Assembly: GCA_025210525.1 (NCBI GenBank)
Contig: JAOARP010000053.1
Location: forward strand, 62,001 to 126,000
DNA length: 64,000 nucleotides
Direction: 5' to 3'
Source: Marinisporobacter sp.
GTDB lineage: Bacteria; Bacillota; Clostridia; Peptostreptococcales; Thermotaleaceae
Shown piece after piece: positions 1-8,078 of this stretch; positions within the stretch are counted from its first letter, which is position 1, and each line of letters begins with the position of its first letter. Position numbers and translations under genes: made by a program. Below the pieces are notes generated by a model. That model had not been told where the DNA came from. It ran no database searches and was given only the letters and a program-made list of their open reading frames with translations.

Positions 1-102
1 ATCATCTACCAGAAGGATTCCTTTTCCTTTACGAAGATCTTCTAGTGCTTGCTCAATACGCTCAATAGGGTTACCAAATTTGGATAATAGTGATTTGTTC
101 AT
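1..102 (-). CDS. ribB: 3,4-dihydroxy-2-butanone 4-phosphate synthase, N-terminal part (runs off window)
   Basis: Only the first 34 codons are inside the window. The translated N-terminus ([20 protein letters not shown], then a Leu-Val-Asp-Asp segment) matches the start of Escherichia coli-type RibB, which makes the four-carbon riboflavin precursor from ribulose 5-phosphate. Two ATG codons sit in a row. The second (102) has the better spacing to the GGGAG site and aligns with the usual RibB start. The FMN riboswitch directly upstream supports the call. Whether a GTP cyclohydrolase II domain is fused downstream cannot be seen here. Confidence 0.85.
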   Translation of the reverse strand, partial: MNKSLLSKFGNPIERIEQALEDLRKGKGILLVDD

Positions 103-211
103 CATAAAACTCCCTTTCTAAAAATAAAATTTTCATCAGGAATTATGATGAGAGATAGAAATGTATAAAAAATGTGAAATTAAAAAAACATATAAAAAGC
201 ACGTAAAAACA

Positions 212-357
212 TTTCATCCTCTCCCATCCGGACTATTACCGTCGGCCTTGGATTCTCACCAAGTCTGCTGACCTTGTTCATTGAAACAAGCGCTCGCGGG
301 CTTATTTGCAAAATAGCAAAAATACCGCCGGTGGGGAATTACACCCCGCCCTGAGAA
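212..357 (-). ncRNA. FMN riboswitch (RFN element)
   Basis: Read on the minus strand, the segment shows the conserved RFN blocks in order: AGGGCGGGGTG, CCCCACCGGCGGT, AGCCCGCGAGCG, GGTCAGCAGA, GCCGACGGT and AGTCCGGATGG. It lies about 110 nt upstream of ribB, so FMN is expected to repress riboflavin-precursor synthesis. Between aptamer and gene, a CATCAT block (near 148-153) could pair with the tandem ATGATG start codons. That suggests control of translation start, but this expression-platform reading is inference. Confidence 0.97.
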
Positions 358-366
358 TACAGTGAT

Positions 367-395
367 ATTATAACAAAAGTTGTAATATTTTACAA
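367..395 (-). promoter_or_regulatory. Sigma-A promoter for FMN riboswitch-ribB
   Basis: On the minus strand, TTGTAA (-35) and TATAAT (-10) are separated by 17 bp, with a TG one base before the -10. The predicted start point lies just upstream of the RFN element. Confidence 0.7.
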
Positions 396-448
396 CGTAT
401 TATTTTTTCAAGATAGATATAAGTGGTGAAATGTAAAAAGGCATAATT

Positions 449-510
449 TAAGCCACAGATCTAAGATCTGTGGCTGATAATTCACCGTTACGCCCGAAAG
501 GTTACGCCAG
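449..510. terminator. Hairpin plus short direct repeats after the DeoR gene
   Basis: A near-perfect inverted repeat with arms AGCCACAGATCT and AGATCTGTGGCT lies at about 451-475. Next to it are two copies of GTTACGCC separated by 6 bp (487-510). On the minus strand the hairpin could terminate the DeoR transcript, although it is not followed by a clean U-run. The hairpin and direct repeats also resemble an end of a small palindromic repeat or IS200/IS605-like remnant, which I cannot confirm. Confidence 0.4.
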
Positions 511-514
511 TGAG

Positions 515-1276
515 TTATTTTTTTGGAAACAATACTTTTATATTATGCTCATTAAAAATTTTCATAAACCTCTCCGGAGGTTTTTGATCTGTAACGAGTA
601 TATCTATTTGTGATAATTCAGCAAATTTGAAGAAAAATTTCTTGTTAAACTTTGAATGATCTGCTAATACAATAGCTTGATCTGCTTGTTCAATCATTTT
701 TTTCATGACAAAGCCATCGTCTTCATGACCAACAGTCAATCCATTTTCTGTAATGCCTCCTGTGCCTACAAAAACTTTATCCGTATAATAATTTGAAAGC
801 ATGGTGATGGTAGATAATCCATATAAATATCTGTGCTCTTGATGTAATTGACCACCTAGTAAATGAATTTTTACTCCTGGTTTATTAGCAAGAATATCTG
901 CTAAATAAATAGAATTTGTAATAATGGAACAATCATCTATATTTAAAAATTCTGCACAAGCTAGAACCGTTGTAGATGTATTCATAATAATTTTTTCTCC
1001 CTTATGAACGAGGGAAGTTGCTAATTTTCCTATTGCTTTTTTTTCTTTTGAATCATATCGAAGACGATCTTCATAGGCTTTTAGTTCTTTTTGTAAAGTT
1101 GGTAAAATAGCTCCTCCGTGGGTTCTTAGAATGGTTCCCTTTTCTTCTAATTTTACTAAGTCTCTTCTTGCTGTATCTCTTGAAACATCACAAAGAGTGC
1201 AAATGGTATCCACATTGATTCGTTTATTTTTTTTTAGATATGCTAAAATTACTTGCATTCGTTCTTCTTGATACAA
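515..1276 (-). CDS. DeoR-family transcriptional regulator
   Basis: About 254 residues. An N-terminal DeoR winged helix-turn-helix (residues about 5-57, with the signature around SRDTARRDL) is followed by a DeoRC sugar-phosphate sensor domain (isomerase-like fold; NTSTTVLACAEFL and VFVGTGGITENGL are typical segments). Such proteins usually repress sugar or nucleoside operons and respond to phosphorylated sugars. I prefer the TTG start at 1276: it lies 8 nt after an AGGAG and gives the usual MYQEERMQ opening, whereas an upstream ATG at 1297 has no site. No sugar operon adjoins it, so the target is unknown. Confidence 0.85.
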   Translation of the reverse strand: MYQEERMQVILAYLKKNKRINVDTICTLCDVSRDTARRDLVKLEEKGTILRTHGGAILPTLQKELKAYEDRLRYDSKEKKAIGKLATSLVHKGEKIIMNTSTTVLACAEFLNIDDCSIITNSIYLADILANKPGVKIHLLGGQLHQEHRYLYGLSTITMLSNYYTDKVFVGTGGITENGLTVGHEDDGFVMKKMIEQADQAIVLADHSKFNKKFFFKFAELSQIDILVTDQKPPERFMKIFNEHNIKVLFPKK

Positions 1277-1429
1277 GATCATCACTCCTGCATTCATTTA
1301 TTCTTAAGTATATTATAATTGATTAACAAGCATTGTTCAAGTATATTTAATTGTTTTTAAGTAAATATAAGCATTGTTATTTTGAGAGGAATAAATAATT
1401 ACATAATAGGAAATTGTCAAAAATGATTG

Positions 1430-1459
1430 TTGACACATAGGAGAAAAACATGATATCAT
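1430..1459 (+). promoter_or_regulatory. Sigma-A promoter for the PyrR leader
   Basis: TTGACA (1430) and TATCAT (1454) are separated by 18 bp. They precede the PyrR-binding leader, with a predicted start near 1466. Confidence 0.65.
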
Positions 1460-1465
1460 GTATTG

Positions 1466-1602
1466 AAAACAAAATAGGTACCTTTAAATCGGTCCAGAGA
1501 GGCTGAAAAGGATGTGATAGGGAAGATACACAAAGAATTCGTGATATCTTATTTCTGTACGCAAATGCAAGCCTTTTACCTCTGGTAGAAGGCTTTTTTA
1601 TT
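1466..1602 (+). ncRNA. PyrR-regulated pyrimidine attenuator
   Basis: At 1481-1511 lies the PyrR binding-loop signature, including GGTCCAGAGAGGCTG flanked by pairing arms CCTTT and AAAGG. At about 1570-1600 there is a Rho-independent terminator (AGCCTTTTACC, loop TCT, GGTAGAAGGCT, then T6). This is the classic arrangement in which UMP-bound PyrR favours termination. The next gene downstream is carA, as expected for a pyrimidine operon. Confidence 0.88.
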
Positions 1603-1800
1603 TATCAGGATAAGAAATGTATAAAATGATTATTATAAGCAATGAAATAATATGAAAGATTATAAAATGAGATAATAATAATACACAAATGAATTATTGG
1701 TAAAAGCATGGATAGAATGCGAAGTATAAGTCAAACGCTTTATTATAGCTGGGTGGTTATAAAAAAATGAAATTTACCAAAGAAAATTTTTTAAAACGAA

Positions 1801-1829
1801 TTGAATAAATATATTATTTTATGTATAAT
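1801..1829 (+). promoter_or_regulatory. Second promoter between attenuator and carA
   Basis: TTGAAT and TATAAT are spaced by exactly 17 bp, about 70 bp upstream of carA and 200 bp after the PyrR terminator. If active, it would transcribe carAB without passing the attenuator. Confidence 0.55.
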
Positions 1830-1900
1830 TATAAATAATGTTCACATGGATAAATATAATTATTGATGAATAAATATAAATAATATTGGAGGGATACAAA

Positions 1901-2980
1901 ATGAATGGAATATTGTATCTAGAAGATGGAACGGTATACAAAGGAAAAGGATTTGGAAAAAAAGGAACATCTATAGGGGAATTGGTATTCAATACATCTA
2001 TTACAGGATACCAAGAAATTTTAACAGACCCGTCTTATGCAGGACAAATCATTACCATGACTTATCCGTTAATAGGAAATTATGGTGTGAATAGTGTGGA
2101 GAATGAATCTTCTAAAGTGTATGCGAAAGGATTTATTACAAAATCTATTGAACAAAATCCTTCAAACTATATGAGCGAACAAACATTAGAAGAGATGCTT
2201 GAAAATATGGGGATTGTAGGAATTTGTGATGTAGATACAAGAAGCATCACGAAAAGAATAAGAAATCAAGGAGCTTTAAAATGCGTCATATCTAATGAGG
2301 ATCTATCTATAGAAGAATTAGAAAAAATCTTAAAAGAAGAAAAATTAAAAGAAGATTGGATGAAAGAAGTAGGAACACAAAAAGTTATTCATATACCTGG
2401 GAATGGTCCAAAGATTGCTGTGATGGATTTTGGTATAAAGAAAAATATTTTAAATAATTTACAATATAGAAACTGTGATATTACTGTATTTCCTTACAAT
2501 ACAACCTATGAAGAGATTATGAATATAAACCCTGAAGGAGTACTACTTAGCAACGGACCAGGAAATCCTGAAGAAGCTACAGAAGCTGTAGAAACAATAA
2601 AGAAAATCATCAAGAAAGTACCGACCTTTGGCATCTGTATGGGTCATCAGGTTTTAGCTTTAGCAGTAGGAGGAAAAACTTATAAAATGAAGTACGGACA
2701 TAGAGGTGGAAACCATGGGGTTTATGATATAAAAAGAGATCGTGCTTATATAACCTCACAAAATCATGGATATGCAGTAGATCGAAAGAGTATAGAAGAA
2801 AGTGGAATGGAGATTACCCATATTAATCTAAACGATGATACAGTAGAAGGAATGAAGCATAAAGAACTTCCTGTATTCTCAGTACAATTCCACCCAGAGG
2901 GGGCACCAGGACCAACAGATTCTACTTATCTATTTGATAAATTTATCGACCAGTTAAAGGAGGATGCAAAATGCCAATAG
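1901..2980 (+). CDS. carA: Carbamoyl-phosphate synthase small subunit
   Basis: 359 residues, full length. This is the glutamine amidotransferase subunit that delivers ammonia to CarB for carbamoyl phosphate synthesis (arginine and pyrimidine pathways). The N-terminal CPSase_sm_chain domain is followed by a class I GATase with nucleophile Cys246 (FGICMGHQ) and His331/Glu333 (QFHPEG). The ATG at 1901 follows GGAGGG with proper spacing; a TTG 15 nt upstream overlaps that site and is rejected. It overlaps carB by 10 bp. The PyrR leader upstream indicates pyrimidine control. Confidence 0.97.
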   Translation: MNGILYLEDGTVYKGKGFGKKGTSIGELVFNTSITGYQEILTDPSYAGQIITMTYPLIGNYGVNSVENESSKVYAKGFITKSIEQNPSNYMSEQTLEEMLENMGIVGICDVDTRSITKRIRNQGALKCVISNEDLSIEELEKILKEEKLKEDWMKEVGTQKVIHIPGNGPKIAVMDFGIKKNILNNLQYRNCDITVFPYNTTYEEIMNINPEGVLLSNGPGNPEEATEAVETIKKIIKKVPTFGICMGHQVLALAVGGKTYKMKYGHRGGNHGVYDIKRDRAYITSQNHGYAVDRKSIEESGMEITHINLNDDTVEGMKHKELPVFSVQFHPEGAPGPTDSTYLFDKFIDQLKEDAKCQ

Positions 2981-5900
2981 ATAAAAGCTTAAAAAAGGTG
3001 ATGATTATTGGTTCAGGCCCTATCATCATAGGTCAGGCAGCAGAGTTTGACTATTCAGGAACACAGGCTTGTAAGGCAATAAAAGAAGAAGGAATTGAAA
3101 CAATTCTTGTAAACAGCAATCCTGCTACAATCATGACAGATACAAATGTAGCTGATCGAGTATATATAGAGCCATTAAATGTAGAAAGCTTAGAAAAAAT
3201 TATTAGTAAGGAAAAACCAGATGGGATTCTAGCAGGCTTCGGAGGGCAAACAGGACTGAATTTATCTATGAAACTAAAAGAAGAGGGAATCCTAGATAAA
3301 TACGGTGTAAGACTATTAGGAACTGATAGTGAAACCATCAAAAAAGCAGAGGACAGAGAAGCTTTCAAAGAACTTATGCTAGAAATAGATGAACCCATCC
3401 CTATGAGTATTATTGCAACGAAGATCAAGGAATGTGAAGAGTTTGTTGAAAAGTATGGATATCCAGTAATCATAAGACCAGCATACACTTTAGGAGGAAC
3501 AGGTGGGGGTATTGCAAGTAACTATGACGAGTTGATTGAAATATGCCAAAGAGGAATTGAAAACAGCCCTATCGGACAAATCCTTTTAGAGCAAAGTGTT
3601 GCAGGATGGAAAGAGATTGAGTATGAGGTAATAAGAGATAAAAAAGATAATTGCATCATCATATGTAATATGGAAAATATGGACCCTGTAGGGGTGCATA
3701 CAGGAGATAGTATTGTTGTTGCCCCTTCACAAACCTTAAGAGATAAAGAATATCAGATGCTAAGACAAGCATCTATTAAGATCATCAGAAGCTTAAAAAT
3801 TGAGGGTGGATGTAATATCCAGTTTGCACTAGACCCAAAGAGCAATAACTACATTGTTATAGAGGTAAATCCAAGGGTAAGTCGTTCAAGTGCCTTAGCC
3901 TCAAAGGCAGCAGGATATCCTATCGCAAAGATTGCTGCTAAAATCGGTATAGGCTTTAGCTTGGATGAACTAAAAAATTATGTAACAAAGAATTCAAGTG
4001 CATGCTTTGAGCCAGCCCTTGACTATATTGTGGTAAAATTCCCTAAATGGCCCTTTGACAAATTCAGTAAGGCATCTAGAACCCTTGGAACTCAGATGAA
4101 AGCAACAGGAGAAGTAATGGCAATCAGCAGAAGCTTTGAAAGTGCCCTCCTTAAAGCTTTAACTTCCTTAGAAGGTAAGTTTACAGGTCTTAGAATGTTT
4201 TCCATGATGGAGACGACTAAAGAAAATTTATTCAAAAAGATTGATCTATGTGATGATGAAAGAATCTTCGCCCTTGCAGAAGCTTTAAGAAGGGGAATAA
4301 CAGTAGAAGAGCTTCATGATCGAACAAAGGTAGATCCATGGTTCCTAAATGGGTTAGTAAATATCATTAAGATGGAAAATAAAATAAAGACAGAAAGTAT
4401 AGACGAAAAATTACTTTATGAAGCAAAAGAAATGGGCTTTACAGATAAAGAAATAAGTGACTTAAAAGGAATAAATCATGGCGAATTAGAAGAAATGAGA
4501 AAAGAGAAAGAAATCGCACCTGTCTACAAAATGGTAGATACTTGCAGTGGTGAATTCGATGCACAAACTCCTTATTACTACTCTTGCTATGAAGAGGAAG
4601 ATGAAAATATCATTAGTGATAAGAAGAAAATATTAGTACTCGGATCAGGACCTATTCGAATCGGACAGGGAATCGAATTTGATTACTCTTGTGTACATGG
4701 GGTATGGGCAATTAAAGAGGCAGGATATGAATCCATCATTATCAACAATAACCCAGAGACAGTAAGTACGGACTTTGATACAGCAGATAAACTATATTTT
4801 GAATCACTATATATAGATGATGTAATGAATGTTATCGAAAATGAAAAGCCAGAAGGGGTAGTCCTTCAATTAGGGGGGCAAACCTCTGTAAATCTAGCCC
4901 CTAAGCTTTATGAAAGAGGGGTAAATATACTAGGAACCTCTTATCAGTCAATGGATATAGCAGAAGATCGAGATAAATTCAGAGGCTTCTTAGAAGAACT
5001 AAATATCCCAAGTCCTACAGGAAGAGCTGTCACAAGTATAGAAGAAGCGCTAGATACAGTAGGGAAATTAGGATACCCAGTAGTAGTAAGACCATCCTAT
5101 GTAATAGGTGGACGCGCAATGCAGGTTGTATATGATCAAGCAGGGCTTGAGAATTATTTAAAAGAAGCAGTAAGCTTATCTAAAAAATATCCAGTACTTA
5201 TTGATAAATATGTAAAGGGAACAGAGATAGAAGTAGACGCTATAGGCGATGGAGAAGATATATTAATCCCAGGAATTATGGAACACGTTGAAAGAACAGG
5301 AGTTCACTCAGGAGACAGTATTACTGTATATCCATATGTAACACTGAATGAAGAAACGGTACAAAAACTAGTAGAGTATACAAGAAAAATTGCAAAAGGC
5401 TTAAATGTAGTGGGACTTGTAAACATTCAATATGTGTTTGATGGAAAAGAAGTATATGTAATCGAAGTAAATCCAAGAGCATCAAGAACCGTTCCAATAC
5501 TAAGTAAAGTAACAGGAGTACCGATGGTAAAGCTAGCAGTAGATGCTATGCTTGGAAACAAACTAAAGGATACAGAGTATGGAACAGGACTTATGGAAAA
5601 TAAAGACCTATATGCTGTAAAGGTACCTGTTTTCTCAGGAGAAAAGCTTGGGGATGTAGATATGTCCCTAGGACCTGAAATGAAGTCTACTGGAGAAGTA
5701 TTAGGACTAGATAAAAACTTAAATAAAGCCATATACAAAGGATTTAAAGCATCAGGAATCAAAATTCCTACTAAGGGAGCCATTTATGTTAGCTTAAAGG
5801 CTGTAGATAAAGAAGAAGGATTACAAATCGTAAAGGATTATGAAAAACTAGGCTTCAAACTATATGGTTCTGTCGGAACAGCTAACTTTTTAAAGAAACA

Positions 5901-6159
5901 TGATGTTTCTTGTGAAACAATTCCACTCTTTGAGGTAGACAAACGCATTGCAGATGGAACCATCAACATGATGATCAATACACCTACAAGAGGAAATAAT
6001 AAATATAGCTTAGGATTTAGAATCAGAAGAAAAATGAGTGAACATAGACTCCCTATATTCACTAGTATCGATACAGCAAGAATTTTTAAAGTAGCTATTG
6101 ATATAGAAAAAAATAAAGAAGAAATAGAATATAAGACAATTGATGAATATTTAAAATAA
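2971..6159 (+). CDS. carB: Carbamoyl-phosphate synthase large subunit
   Basis: 1062 residues, the normal length. It uses bicarbonate, two ATP and ammonia from CarA to make carbamoyl phosphate. Two homologous ATP-grasp halves are visible: the first opens with IGSGPIIIGQAAEFDYSG, the second (about residue 555) with LGSGPIRIGQGIEFDYS. An oligomerisation region lies between them, and the C-terminal MGS-like domain (about 930-1062) binds allosteric effectors. The ribosome binding site AAGGAGG lies inside the end of carA, so the two genes are translationally coupled. No frameshift or missing motif was seen. Confidence 0.97.
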   Translation: MPIDKSLKKVMIIGSGPIIIGQAAEFDYSGTQACKAIKEEGIETILVNSNPATIMTDTNVADRVYIEPLNVESLEKIISKEKPDGILAGFGGQTGLNLSMKLKEEGILDKYGVRLLGTDSETIKKAEDREAFKELMLEIDEPIPMSIIATKIKECEEFVEKYGYPVIIRPAYTLGGTGGGIASNYDELIEICQRGIENSPIGQILLEQSVAGWKEIEYEVIRDKKDNCIIICNMENMDPVGVHTGDSIVVAPSQTLRDKEYQMLRQASIKIIRSLKIEGGCNIQFALDPKSNNYIVIEVNPRVSRSSALASKAAGYPIAKIAAKIGIGFSLDELKNYVTKNSSACFEPALDYIVVKFPKWPFDKFSKASRTLGTQMKATGEVMAISRSFESALLKALTSLEGKFTGLRMFSMMETTKENLFKKIDLCDDERIFALAEALRRGITVEELHDRTKVDPWFLNGLVNIIKMENKIKTESIDEKLLYEAKEMGFTDKEISDLKGINHGELEEMRKEKEIAPVYKMVDTCSGEFDAQTPYYYSCYEEEDENIISDKKKILVLGSGPIRIGQGIEFDYSCVHGVWAIKEAGYESIIINNNPETVSTDFDTADKLYFESLYIDDVMNVIENEKPEGVVLQLGGQTSVNLAPKLYERGVNILGTSYQSMDIAEDRDKFRGFLEELNIPSPTGRAVTSIEEALDTVGKLGYPVVVRPSYVIGGRAMQVVYDQAGLENYLKEAVSLSKKYPVLIDKYVKGTEIEVDAIGDGEDILIPGIMEHVERTGVHSGDSITVYPYVTLNEETVQKLVEYTRKIAKGLNVVGLVNIQYVFDGKEVYVIEVNPRASRTVPILSKVTGVPMVKLAVDAMLGNKLKDTEYGTGLMENKDLYAVKVPVFSGEKLGDVDMSLGPEMKSTGEVLGLDKNLNKAIYKGFKASGIKIPTKGAIYVSLKAVDKEEGLQIVKDYEKLGFKLYGSVGTANFLKKHDVSCETIPLFEVDKRIADGTINMMINTPTRGNNKYSLGFRIRRKMSEHRLPIFTSIDTARIFKVAIDIEKNKEEIEYKTIDEYLK

Positions 6160-6177
6160 AAGAGCTGTATGAAAAAT

Positions 6178-6237
6178 AAACCCCCTTCGTTTATGAAATT
6201 TTCTTCATAGAAAAAAACATAAGCGAAGGGGGCTTTT
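6178..6237. terminator. Bidirectional terminator between carB and the M24 peptidase
   Basis: CCCCCTTCGTTTA pairs with TAAGCGAAGGGGG around an AT-rich loop, and is followed by T5 on the plus strand. The two genes converge here, and the A-run on the other side gives a U-tract for the minus strand. Confidence 0.88.
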
Positions 6238-6249
6238 TACTGAAAATTT

Positions 6250-7332
6250 TTACTTATCAAATATAATTAAGTCTTTAGGGAATTGATTTAAAACTTCACA
6301 GCCCGTTTTTGTTACTAGTACAAGGTCTTCTATTCTTACACCATATTTTTCTTGTAGATAGATGCCTGGTTCTATGGAGAAAACCATCCCTTCTTCAACA
6401 ATCATATCATTTGCTCCGCTTACGTCAGGATATTCATGGACACAAAGACCTATATTATGACCTGTTCGGTGAGTAAAATATTTTCCATAGCCCCCATTGG
6501 TTATAACATCTCTTGCAGCTTTGTCGATGGTACTAAATTTAACACCAGGTTTTATGGTGCTAATAGCAGCAAGATTTGCTTTTAATACTAAATCATAGAT
6601 CTTTTTATATTCTTCATCCGGTTCTCCAAAGAACATACTTCTTGTCATATCAGAGGCATAATGATTTGAAAAGCAGCCTATATCTATGATGATGCTACTA
6701 TTTCTTTTAAGGGGTGTTTTATCTGAGCTGTGATGAGGTTCAGCAGCATTTGGACCATAACAAATAAGGGGATCAAAGGAGAAACCATTTGTTTCGTACT
6801 TAGCATAAATTTCTTCAAGCTTTTTAGTGATTTCCATTTCTGTATACTTATTTGTTTTGATAACTTCCATAATTTTACCCATAGCTTGATCATTGATAGA
6901 AGAGGCTTTTTTCATAAGATTTATTTCTTCCTCATCTTTTATCATTCTTACTTTATCTACTACAATAGAGCCATTTTCTACTTGAAGTCCTGATTTTTTC
7001 TTTAATAATCTAATCAAAAAATGAGATGGCCATGTTTTATCGATTCCCATAGTTTTATGAGGATTGATTGCTTTTTCTAAATAATCAATAGGATCTTCTG
7101 TGTCATTATAGATGCAAAGCTCTACCCCTAAATCTTTTTGTATTGGAAATAATTCATTAATAAATAATTTTCTTTCACCAGAACTATTTAAGAATAATGC
7201 AAGCATCCTCTCTCCAGGATGAATCCATTCATTAAGTAAATAAAAAATGGAATCAGGAGAGGTAATGATCATTTGATCTATATGATGATTTTTCATACTG
7301 TTAATGATTTTTTCTAACCTTTTTTCATGCAT
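6250..7332 (-). CDS. M24-family aminopeptidase (Xaa-Pro dipeptidase/aminopeptidase-like)
   Basis: 360 residues. A creatinase-like N-terminal domain (about 1-130) precedes a pita-bread M24 metallopeptidase domain. The five metal ligands are recognisable: Asp in IIIDIG, Asp in SDMTRS, His in the GHNIGLCVHE segment, Glu in FSIEPG and Glu in GVRIEDL. The enzyme should release N-terminal residues next to proline in the cytoplasm during peptide turnover. The start at 7332 follows AAAGGAGG by 8 nt. Family knowledge cannot separate aminopeptidase P from prolidase or a related hydrolase here. Confidence 0.88.
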   Translation of the reverse strand: MHEKRLEKIINSMKNHHIDQMIITSPDSIFYLLNEWIHPGERMLALFLNSSGERKLFINELFPIQKDLGVELCIYNDTEDPIDYLEKAINPHKTMGIDKTWPSHFLIRLLKKKSGLQVENGSIVVDKVRMIKDEEEINLMKKASSINDQAMGKIMEVIKTNKYTEMEITKKLEEIYAKYETNGFSFDPLICYGPNAAEPHHSSDKTPLKRNSSIIIDIGCFSNHYASDMTRSMFFGEPDEEYKKIYDLVLKANLAAISTIKPGVKFSTIDKAARDVITNGGYGKYFTHRTGHNIGLCVHEYPDVSGANDMIVEEGMVFSIEPGIYLQEKYGVRIEDLVLVTKTGCEVLNQFPKDLIIFDK

Positions 7333-7660
7333 GTGGAAAGCCTCCTTTAAAAATAATTTTTTATGGTAAATATTTTTGAAGCATAAGGAAGATGAATTGA
7401 CAGAATAAAAAATTCACAATATTTGGAAAAAACTGCTAAGCCTATAGTAACATATTTATTTGTTTTGTAGAAGAATATACACAGTTTTTGTGGACAGAAA
7501 ATAAATTGTTAATAGAAACATATTAGTATGAATATGCATTGGAATAAATTTTTATAAATTGAAAAAATAAAAAAAGCTTCTAAGCATGTGAATAGAAGGT
7601 GTTAAGGATTTATTATCTATATAAAAATAAAATTTTTATTCAGAAAGATTAAATTTACTA
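7333..7660. other. AT-rich intergenic stretch without a recognised gene
   Basis: Upstream of the M24 peptidase and of the serA leader. I see no open frame with a ribosome binding site, no RNA motif and no clear repeat. It presumably carries the divergent promoter for the peptidase. Confidence 0.5.
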
Positions 7661-7689
7661 TTGATTTTATAGAGTATAAATAATATAAT
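7661..7689 (+). promoter_or_regulatory. Sigma-A promoter for the serA T-box leader
   Basis: TTGATT and TATAAT are spaced by 17 bp. The predicted start near 7696 is at the 5' end of the T-box leader. Confidence 0.7.
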
Positions 7690-7695
7690 AAGCGT

Positions 7696-7966
7696 AATTA
7701 CAAAAAAGACTTTACTTCGTTGAAGTATTTATATGAAAAAGCTGTGAATGGTAGTAGTAAATAATACTTTGCTCTCAGAGAGTCGATGGATGGTGTGAAT
7801 CGACAGGAAAGGTTATTGAATCCGACCAGAAGCTGTATAGGGGTAAAAAACCTATACCGGGGAGATCTCGTTATCAAGAAAGAGACTGTGTATGCAGTGA
7901 AAAAAGGTGGTACCACGTGGATGAATATCCCCGTCCTTGATTGATTCAAGGACGGGTTTTTTATTT
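7696..7966 (+). ncRNA. T-box leader, probably tRNA-Ser responsive
   Basis: The T-box sequence GGTGGTACCACG lies at 7906-7917. Upstream is an AGAGAG motif at the top of stem I (about 7776), and downstream is a strong terminator (CCCGTCCTTGA, TCAAGGACGGG, T6 at 7930-7962). In the presumed specifier loop (7811-7828) I read GAA-TCC-G, giving a UCC serine codon at 7821-7823. Uncharged tRNA-Ser should pair and allow antitermination into serA. The specifier register is my reading of the fold; the T-box itself is certain. Confidence 0.92.
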
Positions 7967-8078
7967 ATAAAAAAGCATATTTACAGGAATAGAGAAGAAA
8001 AGAAAAAACTATGCATAAAAAATATACAGAATATTTTGAAATATTCTTGAGGTTAAATATAGAATAGGAGAGATAGAA

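Noticed and set aside
3051..3488. Minus-strand frame inside carB (and similar ones at 5427-5783 and 5838-6062)
   Set aside because: Antisense shadows of a conserved coding sequence with no ribosome binding sites.
7905..7920. CACGTG-containing palindrome as a second parS
   Set aside because: It is the T-box GGTGGTACCACG motif and lacks the TTT/AAA flanks of parS.
7698..7949. 83-codon minus-strand frame
   Set aside because: It lies entirely on the antisense strand of the serA T-box leader RNA, whose motifs explain the sequence.
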